Origin: Rhyzopertha dominica
Lineage: Eukaryota; Arthropoda; Insecta; Coleoptera; Bostrichidae
Direction of reading: 5' to 3'
DNA: 64,000 nucleotides
Assembly: GCA_025024175.1 (NCBI GenBank)
Contig: QCXZ01000137.1
Location: 24,242,001 to 24,306,000 of the forward strand
Made by a program: the position numbers and the translations under genes. Positions 12,092 through 22,022 of the stretch are shown here, piece after piece. A model generated the notes under the pieces. It was given only the letters and a program-made list of their open reading frames with translations, made no database searches and was not told the DNA's origin. Within the stretch, counting starts at the first letter, position 1. The number at the start of each line of letters is the position of its first letter.

Positions 12092-12252
12092 TGTAGCACC
12101 AATGCCATATAGTAACGATACATCGGTGTGATTCGATTACTGTTACTTGTATGCACAAAAACACTTTTACAATTCATATCATTATTTATATCACAAACCC
12201 AATACACATATATAAAGTATGCTAGTATTTCAAATCTGTTATTCACTGTCAC
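12092..12252 (-). other. Possible coding exon, minus strand
   Basis: Open minus frame ending in a consensus donor, AAG|GTAAGTAC (intron from 12091). The peptide before it (S-N-S-N-R-I-T-P-M-Y-R-Y-Y-M-A-L) looks coding but matches nothing I know. Could be part of the same unknown gene as the candidates at 12.37-13.43 kb. Confidence 0.25.
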
Positions 12253-12372
12253 AGAATTTATATGATCAGATTCACGGGAAAAATAAAATGCACTAGTGAA
12301 ATAAGTAGCGTGTAATGAAAAAATGTCAATACAGACAACAATAACATGTAAAAAGCTTCTGGGCTTTCCACA

Positions 12373-12510
12373 GTCGAAGTACTTGGAGATGACGATACAG
12401 CGAGCAGTACTACTCCTACATCTGAAGAAGAATACTTTTCACGTTTCTGTTTAAATTTAACCCTATCCCCAACATTTGAATGCTTCGATATCCACATTCT
12501 CTTCTGTGAG
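12373..12510. other. Exon-like stretch, strand ambiguous
   Basis: Both strands are open and bounded by splice-like signals. Plus: acceptor GGGCTTTCCACAG before 12373, then E-V-L-G-D-D-D-T-A-S-S-T-T-P-T-S-E-E-E, and a possible donor TCT|GTGAGA at 12508. Minus: a strong acceptor GTTTTTCTCACAG, then K-R-M-W-I-S-K-H-S-N-V-G-D with a basic run. The local base composition is less AT-rich than its surroundings. No family recognised; strand not decidable by eye. Confidence 0.3.
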
Positions 12511-12884
12511 AAAAACAACATAAAATAAGTATATAAGTTTATGTGAACAGTTCTTTCATACAATGTCAGCGCAGTATACAGGGTGTTAATTCATTTAATG
12601 TCATAGCTTATGTCCAAGACGACTTCATCAGAGTGCATTAAACAGTTTAGATATATTTGATTATTTCTGATATTTATAAAACGTTTTGGTGGCAATTAGT
12701 GCATGGCCAGTTATTATGTAATTTAGTTTTTTTCGAAATTGGTGCGTCAAAGAAAACATATTTTTGTAAATATTTTTTTACAAAATATTTATCTTTGTAA
12801 GTCGTTTACATAGGTACCTACACCAAGTTTTAACAAAACATCCACTGTGGTTTTGGAAATATAAAAAAATCAACTTTATAAAAG

Positions 12885-13020
12885 CAGCATCTTGTAATGA
12901 CGAAGACGCTTCCGATCGGGGATATATTGTCCAAATAAGATTTGAAGTTGACATTAATAAACTAGCACCCATCATTATATCTAAATTTTGTTTAATCGGA
13001 ATCGGTTACGACAACTGCGA
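12885..13020. other. Exon-like stretch, strand ambiguous
   Basis: On plus, about 45 open codons (N-D-E-D-A-S-D-R-G-Y-I-V-Q-I-R-F-E-V-D) end in GAG|GTATGC at 13020. On minus, an open frame (I-M-M-G-A-S-L-L-M-S-T) follows AATTTAG. The plus reading has more natural amino-acid composition. No match to a known family. Confidence 0.3.
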
Positions 13021-13368
13021 GGTATGCTCATGACTACAAAATTGACAATCGTCCTACTCATAGCCTTTTTATAGTTTTTACTTATTCAACAATGTAACAA
13101 ATGTGCGTTCATTTGCTACAAAAGGGCAATAACGATCACCATAGCCGCAGTCGCTGACAATACCCCCGCGGATCACAATCTACAACAATGCTACATGCAG
13201 GTGCTGTGCATTACTCTGGTTATAACATGCTATGCATTTACATTTACGTACTATAAATTTGTAACACTATAGCACTTAAACTACAGCAAGAATAATAAAA
13301 AAGGCGGTACACCATGCACACATTAAAACATCTTACACAAAATGTAATATTGCGCCATCTGCAACTTA

Positions 13369-13430
13369 CCTTCGAACTTCACTTCTGGTACACGTGAGGC
13401 AATCCTTCTTCGAGAAGTTGTTTTACTTTT
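13369..13430 (-). other. Possible coding exon with consensus donor, cut by a repeat
   Basis: Minus strand reads K-T-T-S-R-R-R-I-A-S-R-V-P-E-V-K-F-E ending GAAG|GTAAGT, a consensus donor. Its 5' side runs directly into the end of the 0.87 kb repeat at about 13430, so if this was an exon the repeat may have truncated it. Confidence 0.3.
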
Positions 13431-14157
13431 ACTTCCACATCCAACGGATAGGAAGTATTGTATCGCGAAAAATTTGAGCAAAAACAAATTTCTTCTCTTT
13501 GTGTCTGTGGTTTTGTTTGTATACATGATAACTTTCGAAAGACTTAATCTATCAACTTGAAATTTGGCAAGCGTATAAATCTCAACTACCCAAAGCGACC
13601 TATTGTTTGTGGGGTAAGTAGGATATCGGAAAGAGGGGGTAAATACCCTTTCTGCAAATTTTTATTTTTTTTATATTTTTTTTCGTTTTAGTATGTGATT
13701 AGTAGTACAACTGTGAGTATTATTGGTTTTTATAAATTTTCGGTGCAGCAAACTGTTTAGAAGATATTAGCAAAAAAGCGTCACTTAAAGAAAACGGTTT
13801 TTCCTAAATATCTCCAAATATATTTAATATATTCAAAAAATAAAAATGCCATCAGATAGGAAATAAAATTTCTCACAAAAAGTGTCTTAGAAAATTTATT
13901 CAAAATTTTGACATTCTCGAAATATTTCCAAAAAACCTATTTTAGTCCCTGCTAGTACGATTTTTTTAAATTTTGGTATTATATAGAAAATAAAATTTCT
14001 AATCAGAAAGCACTCTAGTATTTTTTTTTGTTAAGTTAATAATTTTAGAGTTATTTGAAAAAAACCTATTTTAAAATTTATATATTTTTGCTAAAGACCA
14101 AGTGATTCAGGGTATGTCGACCTGTAAGCTACACGTAAAAGAGTACTCTTTTTTCTT

Positions 14158-14194
14158 AAGCTAAGCTTTCNAATTTATTTAAATTCTTCTTCAG
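14158..14194 (-). ncRNA. Hammerhead-ribozyme-like motif in PLE terminal repeat
   Basis: CTGAAGA, then A, GAATTT / AAAT / AAATTn as a hairpin, then GAAAGC-TTA-GCT. This matches core CUGANGA - stem II - GAA - stem III - UH in order, with one extra base next to the core and one unresolved base (14171). Its partner in the other terminal repeat (15759-15796) has CTGAAAA, losing the conserved G. Hammerhead motifs are known in PLE terminal repeats. Confidence 0.5.
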
Positions 14195-14357
14195 AGCATC
14201 TACAATTCAACTTAATTAATACAACAAACTATATGGAACCTTATATATACTTACAGAAATTTGAGGCTAGGTGTAAGTTATAAATATGCGCAACAGTGTT
14301 TTTTTACGAAACATAAGTTTTTTCTACCATAAATGACTTGTGTCAAATAAATTAATT

Positions 14358-14789
14358 TTAATTTGTTTTTTTTGTCATTTCCTTTGATAGCAGATATGTG
14401 TATATACTACTTAATTGTTGTGTGTCCGATTTTTTATTCATTACATTATTAATTTTGTTGATCTGGTACATTTCCAAGATTAGTCTTTTACTGTTATTAA
14501 TTTCAGTATCTAATATTTTTACCCCATCCCAATCTAGCGTGTGGTTGTTGTTGACCGCATGTGTGGCTAATGCACATCGGTCTCTTTTCATAGAAATATC
14601 GCTTTTATGCAATGATATTCTGTTCTTTACCCACTGAGATGTTTGACCCACATATATGCTATCACAAGTGTTACATTTTAAACAGTAAATTACATTGGAT
14701 TTGAATTTTGTTGGTGTTTTTGATTTTAATTTAGTAAACAAATTCGAACACTTTTTGATATTTCGTCTTGCAATTTTAATATTTTCCAA
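14358..14789 (-). pseudogene. PLE GIY-YIG endonuclease domain
   Basis: 143-codon open frame. GIY-YIG core: V-I-Y-C-L-K-C-N-T-C, then S-I-Y-V-G-Q-T, R-I-S-L-H-K, and a later glutamate in L-I-L-E-M-Y. The cysteine pair before Y-V-G-Q-T is typical of PLE endonucleases, which nick target DNA for retrotransposition. The domain itself is intact, but the element is 5'-truncated and disrupted upstream by an insertion, so it is a relic. Confidence 0.85.
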
Positions 14790-14871
14790 ATTAAATGTTC
14801 TAATAATTTTGAAGTTAATTCCGTAATATTTAGTAGTGACCCATACTTTTGTGTTTCAGCCCTATTAGTAC

Positions 14872-15068
14872 TTAAAATGCATGTCTATGCTGTGCTGTCC
14901 ACACCTCAACCAACTGCAGATAGTACTATTTCGCTGTCATTACAGCTCATCAGTGCAGTTGTTGTCTACATTAGACCTAAACTGCACTGATGAGCTGTAA
15001 TGACAGCGAAATAGTACTATCTGCAGTTGGTTGAGGTGTGGACAGCACAGCATAGACATGCATTTTAA
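14872..15068. repeat. Perfect palindrome, 89-bp arms, 19-bp loop
   Basis: Arms 14872-14960 and 14980-15068 appear to be exact reverse complements, from TTAAAATGCATGTC outward to AGTGCAGTT at the loop. Part of the same sequence occurs alone at 23380-23418, so the arm is a dispersed unit that was duplicated in inverse here. Confidence 0.85.
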
Positions 15069-15259
15069 TGTATGTTGGTTCTTGCCCGTCAGCAAAAAGT
15101 GCCGTGGGGGCCTGCTGTCAAATTGAAGTATGCAGTTGCATGCCAATTTGTCAGGCTACAGGTCACTTCCTTTAGGAAGTAGTTCCCGTTATGGCAGCTA
15201 GGTGGCGCTTTGTCATCATGTCAGTGTAACACTGACAGATGGCATTGCCATCCTAAATT
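14874..15259. mobile_element. 386 bp insert inside the PLE, with 13-bp duplication
   Basis: Flanked by CCTATTAGTACTT at 14861-14873 and 15260-15272; removing it restores the order of the PLE post-RT region. The left half is a palindrome; the right half (15085-15235) is copy 3 of the dispersed repeat found at 7.6 and 10.4 kb. The 13-bp duplication fits target-primed reverse transcription (SINE-like). No A-box/B-box promoter or poly(A) tail was recognised. Confidence 0.7.
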
Positions 15260-15758
15260 CCTATTAGTACTTGTTTGGCTTAAAACTGAATTTCTCATTC
15301 CATCGTCCACATTTCCGTTAATCCTAAGACCTACTGTTCCTTCTTCAACATGCATTCCATCATCGAGTGAAAGGCTGCTCGTGGAGTATAATATTTTATT
15401 TATAAGGCCTTTTGGGTATGAATTTTGGATTAGTAACTCTTTTAGTCTGTTTAAATTTTTGTTTAAGAAAACGGGATTTGAAATTTTCTGAATTCTGTTT
15501 TTCATTTGTTTTAGAAAATAGTTGAATGATCAGACAAAAAATTAATATATCTTCCTGAGGCTATAGGTTTTTGATACCAGTCTAATATTATACGTCCATT
15601 ATGTCGAATTACCCTAGTGTCTAAGAAAGGCACTCCACCATCAACCTCTCTCTCTATGGTGAAATGGATGTGTGGATTATACGAATTGAAAACGGTTTAT
15701 AAGTATATATAAGGTTCCATATAGTTTGTTGTATTAATTAAATTAAATTGTAGATGCT

Positions 15759-15796
15759 CTGAAAAAGAATTTAAATAAATTCGAAAGCTCAGCTTA
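15759..15796 (+). ncRNA. Hammerhead-like motif, mutated core
   Basis: Inverted partner of 14158-14194: CTGAAAA, GAATTT-AAAT-AAATTC hairpin, GAAAGC-TCA-GCT. Stem II is perfect at six pairs but the core CTGANGA has G to A, which should abolish cleavage. Confidence 0.45.
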
Positions 15797-16050
15797 AGAA
15801 AAAAGAGTACACTTTTACGTGTAGCTTACAGGTCGACATACCCTGAATCACTTCGTCTTTAAGAAACTACGACCGTCATAGTCTCCAGCTTATTTTTGCT
15901 AATATCACGAGGACTTTGTCTTAGAAAAAATGTGTTGAGAAACAAAATGCTCAAAATCTGATTACTAATTGTACAGTATAAGAAATAAAAACGTAAATGT
16001 CATTTTGACAATTGGATATGGAAGTATTGATTCAATTTGCAGCGGTTTTT

Positions 16051-18804
16051 CCATAGTTGTAGCGCAGTTTAAAGAATAGAATAGAAGAAGAATAAACTGT
16101 GGTTGTAGTATGTTTAGGTAGCTCCCTATGTAAAAAGCCTCCTAAATAATTGGCATTTTGCAAAACAACACACGGTGGCATGATAGAACCCTTCGATGGA
16201 CAGTGGAGGATAGTGGATTTAAGGTTCAGGGATGAAGCCGGATTGCCAAATGCAGTGCTGCCAAAGCTCCGATCACTATATTTCGCTATGGGCAATTAAA
16301 TTCTCCAAAAGCAAACGGATGAACGGAATTCTCAGCCTACTATAAATAATTTGACAGTTGATGATTACATTTTTTTGTTTATTGGCAAAGTAGAAACCTA
16401 TAGTAACAGTAAATCCCAGGAAAGTTGTTAAAATAAAATTAATTTTTACTTGCATGATATTTTATTATTATTATTATTATTATTATTTATATACGCATTA
16501 CAGTGATTTATTACGTTTTATTAATATGCCTTAACGTCTTATAACATACCATTACACTTTATTGACAATGATACGAAAAATTAATATTGAAAAAATTGAT
16601 TGAGAATTTCCAAGATCTTTGATTTTTGCGGGGAGAATCATATTTCTTTGGGACTACTTACTCCCCGCTAAAGCAAAAAACCGTTGGCATACAAATTCTC
16701 CGTCAACTTCGTCAACTGGCAGCACTGGCCAAATGCATAAAGTTAGCTTAAAGATACACATCTGTAATTTATTTTTGAATTAGACGAAATCGTTACTTTA
16801 ACAAAATATATTTGTAAAATGCGGACCATACAAGTTGCAGATGGAACTAGGTAAATAGTAAACGTTACTTGACCATAATGCGACGCGCATGTATTGGAAC
16901 TACAACAATATGTGCATTAACGTGAACTATAAAGTAAATAACTATTTAGATATCGTAACGAAAAACAACAGGATCTATTCGATTAACAAAACATATAGTA
17001 ATAATAACTGAAATTCAGCTCACAATCACGTATTCTATGTATTACTATGAAAACTTTTTTCAGTGTATATTATTTCTCATAATTCATTCATTAAATGTTA
17101 TAGCAGAGTAAATAATTCTTTGTTTTGTGTGAAATCTTGATTCAAAATAATACCAAGTAAAGTTGAGGTATATTAGAGCATAACAAAAAAATTGCGTTCT
17201 CCCGTCTTAAAACCCTCTAACTGTTTCGTAGCTTCAAACATAATCTGCACGCTATTTCCGCAAACAAGTATATTAAAAATTGTTTTGCATTTTTGTATAA
17301 ATGTAAACTAACTTTAACCTTGTGGTATAGTTAAGGTTCTGCTGAATTCCGCACTGTAAATTCCGTAGACTAGGTGCACACCCCTCATTATTGAATACAC
17401 TTTTAATTGCCCCACAGATCATTGTGATTCTTAAAAATTTCTGTACCGTGGGAAATACGAAATAGTTTTAAAAACAGATTTAAGTGTTGTCTCATCTGAT
17501 GTAATTGACTCGCCGGAGACCCATTTTCAGACTTTCTAAATAAATAACGGCTATGAGTATTGCGTATACAAATATTGATTGTGCACAAATAATAACAACG
17601 GTACGTCAAACATCGTGTGCGCCAACACTTATATAACTTTAATGTTGTCATTGTTATCAAAGAGAGGTACTTTTGTGCTCCATCAAGCAGAATTGTGTAA
17701 TTGGTGGTCGTTTGAATCATGTCTTTTGCGATGACCCAATTTTTTATGGCAGTCCCATTTCTATCAAAATATTTCTGGACTTGTTGAATTATAAGAACCT
17801 TCAAATTTACAGTACATGTCAAGGTATTTACTGCAATAACATAAATATTTAAATTGCTGACTGTTGAAAATGTCTTTATAACGATCGTATTGAATTTAGT
17901 CGTTGAAGCAGTCAGTATCTAATAAGGCAGTAAGTGAATACCCCCTTCGGTCGGTGGTGTGTATGGCCGGTGTTTGCTTTCAGTGATAGAAATGTGCAAA
18001 CTTTTGTAATAATTGTAAGTATTATTAAGTAGATATTGATGAACATTAATTAAAAAAAGAATGATACTTTGCTGGACTCTCTGATCCTAAGGAGATCTAG
18101 AATGCAATTACATTACTGTGTATGTAAGTATTTCGTAACATTAGGTATAGTCAATGCTTATAGTTTATTTACTCATAACCAAAGCTCAGAACTAACTATT
18201 AAACAAACGCTTTGGCAATTATGTGATAATTATAAACTTTCTATGCATGCAATGCAATTTTGTATAAAAGCATATGCGATATAGTGCTGTATCGTGTGTA
18301 GTGAGAATTTACTTTTCAAGTTTTTCGTTTATCCGAGGAAAGCGTTTTTATGTACACTTTTTCGTACCTTGATGCTAGGCTGAATTCGATAACAATACTA
18401 ATGATAAATATGTATATTAAATTTGATACCTATTTAAAATAGATGGACTTGTAGTAGTTGTGAAGGAGAGGTACATCCAATTAGCAGTCAGTTTTAGGCA
18501 AAAATACTGGTTGCGTCTAACCCTTAGGTGATTATTATTGCGTAAAGACATTATGGATTTTACGACGTTCATGATAGTAAAGTTTAATAACCTGGCACTG
18601 ATTCTTCTAACGTTTGCGTTAGCACAATGCGTTTCTAGGAATGTGTTTCTTTCATTTGCTAATTGGTCAACATTTTCTTGTTATGCAATAATTTCCGAAT
18701 AATGTTATCTTAAAGCGTAGTTGATCACGACATGAATTAGCAACGTGTGGTCTTCAGAAATAACATTAAAAATTTTAGAGTACAAAGACAGAAGAACTTT
18801 CAGC
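16051..18804. other. Intergenic, AT-rich
   Basis: Contains a (TTA)n microsatellite near 16457-16490 and one long minus-strand open frame (17403-17822, 139 codons) that I cannot relate to any family and which may be chance at this base composition. Nothing else supportable. Confidence 0.5.
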
Positions 18805-18814
18805 ACTAACCACC

Positions 18815-19225
18815 GGGATTGGGCTATACTAAAAATGTCGATATTTTTATTAATATTAAAAGTAGCTATAATATTCGAGATATCGAAATATCGATAATTC
18901 GATTTATTGATATTCCGATTTATCAATAATCCGAATCATCGATAATTTAATGTATGGATGTGTAGCGCAAAGTAGCATAGATCGCAGCAGTATTTCACAT
19001 TAATCTAATTCTAATTCTAATAGGGCCACAAATATTTAACTGCAAAAAAACTATTTTTAATTTGCATATAAATGTAGGTGTATTTACCGATTAATGGAAT
19101 TGTCGATAATACGGAATAATTCTACTTATCGATAATTCGAATTATTGATAATAACGGTAACTCGAATTATCGGTATTTGACATGTCGATAATTTTACCGA
19201 TATATCGGCAAAAATGCGCACCCCT
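18815..19225. mobile_element. hAT-type MITE rich in TCGATA
   Basis: About 411 bp flanked by ACTAACCACC at 18805-18814 and 19226-19235 (8-10 bp shared; hAT duplications are 8). The right end reads, inverted, AGGGGTGCGCATTTTTGCCG, a typical hAT terminus; the left end GGGATTGGGC is a diverged match. The interior is dense in ATCGATAATTCGAATTAT-like palindromic units. No coding. Confidence 0.65.
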
Positions 19226-19299
19226 ACTAACCACCAATATCATTTTAATAAATCGAAACTGTATTTATGCACTTTGAACCATATGCATTGTGCAAAACT

Positions 19300-19475
19300 T
19301 TACAAGTTATAAATGAATTCCTTTAATATTACTGAAAAGCACCAAATTTTGTGGTGGAGTAAATTCAGGCCAAAGTTAAGCCACCCTTTAAAGTCATGTA
19401 ACAGCAAAATTCGACATCCTTTTTGACTTATGCAATTGTAATTACATCCGAACGCGCTTACTGTCGTCATGTTCT
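19300..19475 (-). other. Possible degraded THAP-like zinc-finger start
   Basis: The minus strand from the ATG at about 19471 reads M-T-T-V-S-A-F-G-C-N-Y-N-C, then L-H-D-F and a W. This recalls the start of THAP domains (C..fGC.n..., hrFP, W), which occur in P-like transposases and their domesticated relatives. The later conserved C-x2-H pair is not seen. Upstream (19476-19600) is locally GC-richer. Weak evidence. Confidence 0.2.
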
Positions 19476-19609
19476 GTTGTCTTACGAGATCACTTTCACA
19501 AATCCGAGGGGGGCGGTCTTTTGTCGGCGGCGTTTGGAAATTCCAATACGCTGATCGTGCATACGTGCCCTCTTCATCTGGATAAGGTAGGGGGATAAAA
19601 AGTAGCACA

Positions 19610-21761
19610 TCTCAAGATTCGATTTTTGGGGCTCATCTGGCTATATATTTCAATTACATACTGCGGCACGCGTTTAGTCGTTTGTGACTTATTACGGCAT
19701 TATTATGAGGAATGCTGGATACAGTAGTGTATGCTGAGGCATCAATGGGAAACGGATATCGAGATAAAGCATTAGTGATGATCTGAAGGAGGGTACGTTT
19801 GCAATAGTTATGTAGAAGTAATTTATTGAAGACGAAGGAAGAGGTATACCTACAAATAGATTGATTTAGTGACTATGATTATTTTGAACTAATATACCTG
19901 CGAGTAAGTATATTGCTGCAATACTTACTAAGTGTTTTAGATAACTATTCATAAATAACGCCGCTGATAGTGGGTACCTTAATAACAACAAAGTATCTAT
20001 TTGTGTTCGAGAGACATATGCTTATAATATTTATATTAGCTTTTGTATCTTGGATGTTCAGCTAAGGCCAGGTTCAATTAAATTTTTGAACCTACTTTAA
20101 ATGTGTATTATTAAAGCTTATTAGCTGACAGAAAACCTGCATATACATGAATCGGTGCGATGACACTATGAAAACCATTAATTATGATAACAGGTATTCA
20201 AAATAAAATCGTTAAGTCGCTTACGGACGAAGATAGCGCGAAAAAAGGATGAGATTTATTGCTTACTACTAATTCGAATTGAGAGTTTTTATAAGGTAAA
20301 CCATTCGACAGAAGGCTTCGAAATATCTATTTAATGTCGAGTTTTTAATCGCTATAGCGTACTTAGAATTTTCTTATTCACTGTTGTTTCCTCTTACTGC
20401 TCGTCTCCCTCCGTTTTAACTTGGTGCGTTATTGGCGAAGCAGTTATATTTTACATAACATAAGTAGCTACTAAAATGAGCAATAAATAATATTACTCCC
20501 TATTCATCTGTATTGTAAATGCAAAAAGAAAAGGCCGTCTTCATATTTGATTTATATGGTATTCGACAAACATTAGTTGACTGTTATAGACAACAAAAAA
20601 GAACAATGCTTTAAAAAGACTGTTTAACATGAATATTACCTACAAAAACTGACCTATATATCACTGAAGAGCATTTACAGTAGAGCTATCTGAATCCAAT
20701 AGAATTCATGGAAATCCTATCTTAATTTTCTCAACGCTGCTGGGTTGTCTATTCTTCTTTTTGAAAAGAATTTCTTTACGTTCACTGACTAGAGGTAGCT
20801 AGCAAATTAAAGCGGGCGACTCTTTAATCAAAAAAATTCGCATTTTATTATTCGAGTCATCTGTTCACTTGTTTATTTATGCCCTAATGCATAAAATACA
20901 GTTTTCTTCAAAGAAAGGTACACATAATTGCGTTACCATTGAGGCCCATTAGCGTTATTAGTTATTTTACTCCCATACTTCATGTAAACATTTTCTTGTT
21001 TTCTAGTGTAATTAAAAATGTAGCAGTATTAGGTACTATGTAATTAATCTGAGAATTACTTAAAAATAACAAAACGTATCTGTATTTAGTTTTATGTACT
21101 GTAGGTCCTATTTATTTGAATTTTGAGATTCATTCATTTTCTCGTAAACGCATCATATAGAAGGTAGCATGAGAAACTGATAAATAATCATCTGTGCAAA
21201 TGCTAGATTAATTGAAGTGATTGACAAATGTAGTTAAATGCAGGTTAAACACCAACGACTAGAAATTGCTTTTAACTCTTTATTGCTGGATTTATTTCTA
21301 TATACAAGGAAATACATTATAATGACGTTTATTTATTTACATAGTAGTAAATTTACTTTGTTGATCGCAGCACATACCTATATAATCGTAAAGCATAAAA
21401 AACATGAGAGATATTTATTAATAAGGGAGGTTTAACTCGACTTCATGGTACGTAGTAGGAATATACTTGTATTTGCCCTGTTGTATGCTATAACGCCCCT
21501 TAGTCCATAAATAAAACTTAACCACCCACTGTAATGTGACCCTTTAATGAATTACTTAAGTTGCCTGATATGGGAGATATCTCACGTATGCACACTCCTC
21601 ATGTTTCACAAACCAAAAAAAGCGCTACATCATTGCATCACACATACACAGAGAGGAGAAAGCGAAACGAACACGCGACACATTGAAATTCATGATCCGA
21701 CATATGCCCTTTTTCATTACGTTTACTTTACACATTCTTTAATATTACTTTTAATTTACAG
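19610..21761. other. Upstream region of the desaturase gene
   Basis: AT-rich, no readable gene. The desaturase start codon lies six bases after an intron acceptor (TTTTAATTTACAG, 21749-21761), so at least one non-coding 5' exon and the promoter must lie in or beyond this stretch; I cannot place them. Confidence 0.5.
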
Positions 21762-21766
21762 TAACT

Positions 21767-22022
21767 ATGGCTCCAACACCGTATATGCCTGCAACTGCCG
21801 TCCTTGCCGAATTAGCAACAACGCATATCGGCAAAGAAGGACTATCGTATGTGAGAGCTGATGCTAATAAGGTGGACACAAAGGTTCCCGTAGCCGATAA
21901 ATGGGGTTTTAAAACGCCTTTAATATGGGGAAATATTATCCCCATTGCTATGTTGCATTGCCTCACTCTATATGGAGTGGTTACGTTTCCGTACATATAT
22001 CACATCAGGACTTTCTGTTTTG
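21767..22022 (+). CDS. Desaturase exon 1 (start codon, first membrane helix)
   Basis: ATG in a good context (AACTATGG), directly after an acceptor, so a 5' non-coding exon exists upstream. It encodes the cytosolic N-terminus and a first hydrophobic hairpin. Donor TTG|GTAAGT, phase 1. Confidence 0.93.

Larger units (their letters stand above)
14094..15890 (-). mobile_element. Penelope-like retroelement with inverted ends, decayed
   Basis: Flanked by TATTTTTGCTA at 14083-14093 and 15891-15901. Ends are inverted repeats of about 160-170 bp (14093-14262 and 15702-15860), plus a 30-bp tail on the right, like the inverted pLTR arrangement known for Penelope elements. Minus strand reads the post-RT region (F-L-D-T-R-V-I... 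W-Y-Q-K-P-I-A-S-G-R-Y-I-N) at 15700-15530, then, after the insert at 14874-15259, a GIY-YIG endonuclease. The reverse-transcriptase catalytic part is missing and the post-RT frame has a stop near 15530. Decayed, 5'-truncated. Confidence 0.85.
13429..16050 (-). repeat. 0.87 kb repeat, copy 3, split by a PLE insertion
   Basis: Two pieces (13429-14093 and 15891-16050) together match, in reverse orientation, the copies at 30324-31205 and 56570-57430, from the ACTTCCACATCC end to the CCGCTGCAAATTG end. The gap between them is exactly the PLE at 14094-15890, flanked by an 11-bp duplication TATTTTTGCTA. Near its ends the family carries inverted ACTTCCACATCCAA / TTGGATGTGGAAGT, suggesting a TIR-type element. 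No coding capacity seen. Confidence 0.75.

Noticed and set aside
15210..15491. Plus-strand ORF of 93 codons
   Set aside because: Shadow of the PLE post-RT frame on the minus strand.
16032..16295. 87-codon minus-strand ORF
   Set aside because: It overlaps the end of the 0.87 kb repeat and has no recognisable domain.
17403..17822. 139-codon minus-strand ORF
   Set aside because: No motif or splice context recognised, and an ORF of this length is not very surprising by chance in 64 kb of AT-rich DNA. Kept only as a remark.
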